A stretch of 64,000 nt of DNA, taken from contig JAYQNH010000002.1 in assembly GCA_038144195.1 (NCBI GenBank), positions 62,001-126,000 of the forward strand, read 5' to 3'. The notes beneath the pieces were generated by a model. The model made no database searches. It was not told where the DNA came from and saw only the letters and a program-made list of their open reading frames with translations. Within the stretch, counting starts at the first letter, position 1. Every line of letters starts with the position of its first letter. The stretch is from VMDJ01 sp038144195 (GTDB taxonomy: Bacteria; Pseudomonadota; Gammaproteobacteria; Chromatiales; Chromatiaceae). The translations under genes and the position numbers were made by a program. Positions 59,840 to 64,000 of the stretch are shown here, piece after piece.

Positions 59840-59860
59840 AAAAAAACGGCCAATTGGCCG
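59840..59860 (-). terminator. Terminator after truB, upstream of rpsO
   Basis: On the minus strand the 14-base palindrome CGGCCAATTGGCCG followed by seven T. It would end the nusA-infB-rbfA-truB transcript or attenuate it before rpsO. Confidence 0.8.
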
Positions 59861-59930
59861 CATCAAATTTGGGTCGAGATTGTGCCGTAATTCACCAAGA
59901 ATGTCAGCAATTTCTAATGTTTATTTGGGG

Positions 59931-60856
59931 TTAGCTCACTTCGGGTGGCAGCATCAAGCGTCGCGGCGCCACATTTCCATCCGGATCAATCTCCCCCAGA
60001 CCAATAAATCGCTCACCATCGGCCTCATAGAGGCGCACCCAGCCCTCTTTAGGCGCCCCCGACACACGAACCGGATTGCCAAATTTGATATAATGAGCTG
60101 CATCCTCGCCCAAATTCACCACCGGCCAATCCTCAAGCGCGGTATCGATCGGGATCAATAGCGCATCGAGCGCCTCCTGCCCCTGCTCAGCAACCGCTAT
60201 CAGCTCATCGAGGGTGTGCAGCGGCAGATTGGCATAAGGCCCAACGCCCGTACGGCGCAGACGCACCACATGCGCGCCACACCCGAGCTTTTCGCCCATA
60301 TCTTCAGCTAAGGTCCGGATATACGTCCCCTTAGAGCAGACAACGCTCATTTCGAACTCGCCGTCAGTAAACTCGCCCAAATCGATGGAGTGAATGGTCA
60401 CAGGCCGCGCTTCACGCTCTACCTCAATGCCTTGCCGAGCTAAGTAGTAAAGGCGCTTACCCTCATGCTTCAGCGCGGAGTACATCGGCGGGACCTGCAT
60501 GATCTCACCTAGAAATTCGGGAATGACCTGCTCTAAAGACTCGCGCGTGATGCCATCAATCGAACGCTCCGAGTTAATATCACCGTCCAAATCACCCGTA
60601 GAGGTCGTCTGACCAAGCTTAACGCGGACAAAGTAAGTCTTGTTCGATTCGGTGAGATAGTAGACACCTTGGTGCCATGACCAAAGCACAGCGGCAGCAT
60701 GCCATCCGCTAAGGGATCTAAAGTGCCAGTGTGACCCGCTTTTTGCGCTTGATAAAGACGCTTAACTTTTTGCAGGGCATCGTTGGAGCTAATACCGAGC
60801 GGCTTATCTAACAACAAAATGCCATCAACAACACGACCCTTCTTACGTCGCGCCAT
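59931..60856 (-). CDS. truB: tRNA pseudouridine55 synthase, frameshift near 60665
   Basis: Makes pseudouridine 55 in the T loop of tRNA. The catalytic aspartate lies in KAGHTGTLDPLADGMLPLCF. After FGHGTKVS the frame changes by one lost base and resumes YYLTESNKTYFVRVKLGQTT. Later motifs are MYSALKHEGKRLYYLARQGI and CSKGTYIRTLAEDMGEKLGC, then the C-terminal PUA-like tail GNVAPRRLMLPP. About 308 residues joined. It starts 2 bases after the rbfA stop. Confidence 0.95.
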
Positions 60857-60858
60857 CG

Positions 60859-61224
60859 TTAGTCGTTCTCGTCTTTATTATCCGAGGCGATCGCCTTATT
60901 GATCAATGATTCAAGACGCGCACCTGTCTCAAGTGATGCGTCATATTCAAAATGCAGCTGTGGCATAGAACGCAGATTCATCAATTCACTGAGACGACGA
61001 CGTAAAAAAGCTGCGGCTTTCTTCAGCGCTTGTTCAGCTGCTTTCGCTTGATCGCGATCCATCAAGGTAAAGAAAACACGTGCATGCGACATATCTCGCA
61101 CCACGCGCACTTCTTGAATGGTGACTTGGTTTAAACGTGGATCACGCACTTCGTTACGCAACAACAGCGCGAGCTCACGATGGATCTCAGCACCAACACG
61201 TTCTTCACGACCAAATTCACGCAT
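60859..61224 (-). CDS. rbfA: Ribosome-binding factor A
   Basis: KH-fold 30S maturation factor needed for 16S 5'-end processing and cold adaptation. MREFGREERVGAEIHRELAL, RDPRLNQVTIQEVRVVRDMS and a final SMPQLHFEYDASLETGARLE match the family. Intact at 121 residues, between infB and truB with gaps of 5 and 2 bases. Confidence 0.96.
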   Translation of the reverse strand: MREFGREERVGAEIHRELALLLRNEVRDPRLNQVTIQEVRVVRDMSHARVFFTLMDRDQAKAAEQALKKAAAFLRRRLSELMNLRSMPQLHFEYDASLETGARLESLINKAIASDNKDEND

Positions 61225-61229
61225 GATGA

Positions 61230-63792
61230 TTAAACTTCGCGAGCAACCTCAATGCGCTCGAAGACCTCAATCTGGTCACCCGGCTTAACATCGTTGTAGT
61301 TCTTTACGCCGATACCACACTCAGTACCTGAGCGAACTTCATTCACGTCATCTTTAAAGCGACGCAATGACTCCAACTCACCTTCGTAAATAACCACGTT
61401 GTCACGCAGTACGCGGATTGGGTTATGACGCTTAATCACACCCTCAACAACCATAGAGCCTGCAATTGCACCGAGCTTCGAAGAACGGAACACATCACGC
61501 ACTTCTGCCAGGCCGATGATCTCTTCTTTAACATCAGGTGATAGCAAGCCAGAGACTGCTTTCTTCACATCATCGATCACTTCATAAATGATGCTGTAGT
61601 AACGAAGATCCAAACCGCTCTCTTCGACCACACGGCGCGCAGACGCATCCGCACGAACGTTAAAACCGATAATCGCTGCACCTGAAGTCAATGCCAGGTT
61701 GGCATCTGACTCGTTGATACCACCAACGCCAGCCGCAACGATCTTAACGCGCGCTTCGTCAGCAACAATCTTATTCAATGACTCTTTAAGTGCTTCAACC
61801 GAACCTTGTACGTCAGCTTTAACAATTAAATTAACGTAAGCAACATCGCCTTCCGCCATCTTCGAGAACATCTGATCGAGCTTCGCCGCCTTTTGCTCAG
61901 CCAACTTACCTTCACGTTGACGCTCACGACGTAGTTCACCAACTTCACGAGCCTTCTTCTCATCAGAAACAGCGACTAGGTCATCACCTGCATGTGGCGC
62001 ACCTGAAAGACCTAACACTTGAACCGGGATCGAAGGACCTGCCTTTTTAACTTGCTGACCGTTCTCGTCGAACATTGCACGCACACGACCATATTCAGTA
62101 CCCGAAACGATTGGATCGCCTTGCTTCAAAGTACCTGACTGAATCAAAACAGTCGCAACCGGGCCTCGACCTTTATCCAAGCTCGATTCAACAATGATGC
62201 CCTTCGCAGGTCCATCTTCTACAACGCTGAGTTCAAGACCCTCTGCTTGCAATAGAACCGCTTCAAGCAACTGATCGATACCTTCACCGCTCTGTGCAGA
62301 GACACGAATAAACTGAACATCGCCGCCCCAATCTTCTGGAACGACTTCTTCAGCCACTAGCTCTTGCATCACGCGATCTGGATTTGCCTCCGGCTTATCC
62401 ATTTTGTTGATTGCAACAACCATTGGAACGCCAGCCGCACGTGCGTGCTGAATCGCTTCTTTGGTTTGCGGCATTACGCCGTCATCTGATGCAACAACCA
62501 AGATAATAATGTCTGTCGCTTTCGCGCCACGTGCACGCATAGCAGAGAATGCCGCGTGACCTGGGGTGTCGAGGAACGAGATCATGCCGTGATCGGTATT
62601 CACATGATACGCACCAATGTGCTGTGTAATACCACCAGCCTCACCTGCGGTTACGCGACTCTTACGAATGTAGTCGAGCAATGAGGTCTTACCATGGTCA
62701 ACGTGACCCATGATGGTGACAACCGGTGCACGTGGCACCAACTCGCCCGCATCAAGCTGCTCATCAACCAATGACAAGACAGTCTCTTCAACGTCGACTT
62801 TCTTCTCTTCAACTGACTCGTGACCAAGCTCACCGACAACCAACATCGCGGTATCTTGATCAAGCGGTTGGATTGATGGTGACCATCATGCCCATACCCA
62901 TCAAGACCTTGATGATCTCAGATGATTTGATCGACATACGCCCTGCCAAATCGGCAACGGTAATAGTCTCTGGCACTTCTACCGTGAGCTTTTTAACTTC
63001 AACCGGCTTTTGGAAACCGTGCTGAGTCTCTTGCTCAATATGCTTTGACTTGCGACCACCTTTAGGGCGCTTACCACGGTTCTCATCCGATACGTGAAGT
63101 TCACGACGACGACCATGACCTGCGTGCTTCTTGCTACCGCGACCATCGTCATTGCCGCCTTCTTTAGATTCTTTAGCAGGTGCTTGGCGCATACGCTTAG
63201 GACCTTTCTTGTCCTTATCCGCATCGTCTTTCTTCTTTTCAGCTTCAGCTTGCTTTTGTGCCTCTGCTTCAGCTTCTGCCGCTTTACGCGCTTCTTCAGC
63301 TTTTGCACGCGCTGCATCTTCTTCAGCACGCAACACTTCGTTCGCTTTCTTACGTGCATCATCTTGTGCAGATGCGGCTTCGCGTTGTGCACGCTGCTCA
63401 GCAAGTGCGCGCTCAGCTGCTGCTAATTCTTCTTGCGCCTTCTCTGAAGGATCAACTTTAGGCGCTGCATCTTTCTTAACAATGGTGCGCTTACGACGGA
63501 CTTCGACGTTAACCGTCTTAGTACCACGTGTAGCAGCGCGACCTGATGCACCACCTGAGCCTACTTTTAGCTCAGTGGTTGAACGGCGCTTCAAAGTCAC
63601 CTTCTTATCGCCTTTCTTTTCGTCTTTACCGTGACTACGACGCAGGTGATTCAGTAGTGCTACTTTTTCCTGCTCGGTGATCAAATCGCTTTCACTCGAC
63701 TTTGCTACACCTGCATCACCGAGTTGCTTAAGCAAACGATCTACTGGAATACCAACATCAGAGGCTAATTGACTGACTGTAACTTCACTCAT
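61230..63792 (-). CDS. infB: Translation initiation factor IF-2, frameshift near 62860
   Basis: GTPase placing initiator tRNA on the ribosome. The N-terminal IF2 domain (MSEVTVSQLASDVGIPVDRL) is followed by a long charged Ala/Glu/Lys helix (about residues 110-195), a basic stretch, and a second IF2-N domain (ETITVADLAGRMSIKSSEII). The frame breaks in MVTINQPLDQDTAMLV, where one C was gained. The GTPase core has GHVDHGKTSLLDYIRKSRV, DTPGHAAF and NKMDKPE, then domains II-IV ending KPGDQIEVFERIEVAREV. About 853 residues joined, normal for the family. Confidence 0.96.
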
Positions 63793-63809
63793 GTCTTTAC
63801 CCTTATCGC

Positions 63810-64000
63810 TTATTCAGCTTCCTCAGCAAACCAAGGCGCACGCGCTGTCATAATCAGCTCACCTGCACGCTCTTCGGTCATACCTGCAATTTCCATCAAC
63901 TCATCGGTCGCAGCTTCAGCAAATCTTCCATGGTGCACATGCCGCGCGCAGCTAATTGATGCGCCAACTGTTCGTCCATACCGTCCATCGTCAGCAAATC
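63810..64000 (-). CDS. nusA: Transcription factor NusA, C-terminal part only, frameshift
   Basis: The minus-strand reading from the window edge is DLLTMDGMDEQLAHQLAARG and then MCTMEDL, where the frame changes by one lost base and continues AEAATDELMEIAGMTEERAG, LIMTARAPWFAEEAE, with TAA at 63810-63812. These are the C-terminal helix-hairpin-helix repeats of gammaproteobacterial NusA. It ends 17 bases before the infB start, the canonical order. Confidence 0.9.
   Translation of the reverse strand, partial: FADDGRYGRTVGASISCARHVHHGRFAEAATDELMEIAGMTEERAGELIMTARAPWFAEEAE

Noticed and set aside
59879..59907. Possible rpsO promoter (CTGACA, 17 bases, CACAAT on the minus strand)
   Set aside because: Its transcript would meet the terminator at 59840-59860 within about 15 bases; the match is also modest. 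Not listed as a feature.
63094..63634. Long plus-strand open frames opposite infB (Ala/Ser-rich, and Leu/Phe/Cys-rich)
   Set aside because: They are the complement of the Ala/Glu/Lys helix of IF-2 and have no ribosome binding site or family similarity.
1..64000. Mobile elements, CRISPR arrays, tRNA or rRNA genes
   Set aside because: I looked for transposase or integrase motifs, regularly spaced repeats, T-loop sequence and rRNA cores on both strands and found none I could support.
1..64000. Programmed frameshifting or mass pseudogene formation as explanation of the breaks
   Set aside because: The breaks lack shared slippery signals, affect essential genes, and mostly fit one-base homopolymer errors in either direction.

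Overview
The window is a chromosomal stretch of a gammaproteobacterium, judged from gene content and order: ndk-rlmN-pilF-rodZ-hisS-yfgM-bamB-der, iscRSUA-hscBA-fdx-iscX and nusA-infB-rbfA-truB-rpsO-pnp are classic gammaproteobacterial arrangements. Glyoxylate shunt genes (aceA, aceK, glcB), glycolate oxidase genes and short intergenic gaps suggest an aerobic, compact, probably aquatic genome. I cannot name genus or species. I see no phage, insertion sequence, integrase, CRISPR array, rRNA or tRNA.

Layout. 1-1.4 kb: an AT-rich arm with a partial fatty acid hydroxylase and a cyanase. 1.4-9.2 kb: rapA, tcdA, mnmH, a small coiled-coil/winged-helix-like protein, DUF2970, a secreted metallo-beta-lactamase-fold protein, tadA and two small conserved genes. 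9.3-12.4 kb: guaB-guaA. 12.6-24.6 kb: an orphan SoxXA-binding-like lipoprotein, xseA, then the long minus-strand block from relA down to der. 24.6-30.3 kb: the isc operon with relA attached to its 3' end and a recognisable IscR promoter and operator. 30.4-32.0 kb: DUF1249, trxA, adk. 32.1-39.3 kb: glyoxylate genes aceK, aceA, a LysR regulator, rraA and glcB. 39.3-49.1 kb: htpG, an Ala/Glu-rich protein, pgm, ppsR, glcD, glcE, a cupin and a dihydrolipoamide-dehydrogenase-like protein. 49.1-57.3 kb: a two-component system, a PilZ-like protein, an RDD protein, lptFG, pepA and holC. 57.3-64 kb: the pnp-to-nusA translation block.

The dominant oddity is technical. About thirty genes carry single-base gains or losses, most of them in or next to homopolymers, and reading resumes in another frame with clean family-like sequence. 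Essential genes (guaA, infB, iscS, nusA) are among them. I read this as uncorrected sequencing or consensus error, not pseudogene formation, and I annotate these genes at full length with the break positions.

I found no convincing new multi-gene system. The most interesting biological signals are an IscR that has lost two of the three cluster-binding cysteines while its promoter keeps a near-consensus type 1 IscR site; relA placed as the apparent last gene of the isc operon; a perfect 13-bp inverted repeat plus a palindrome in the aceA/lysR divergent region; an aceA terminator lying just in front of the likely aceK start; a hairpin that displays the rpsO ribosome binding site in its loop; xseA starting directly after a terminator; and glcDE without glcF.
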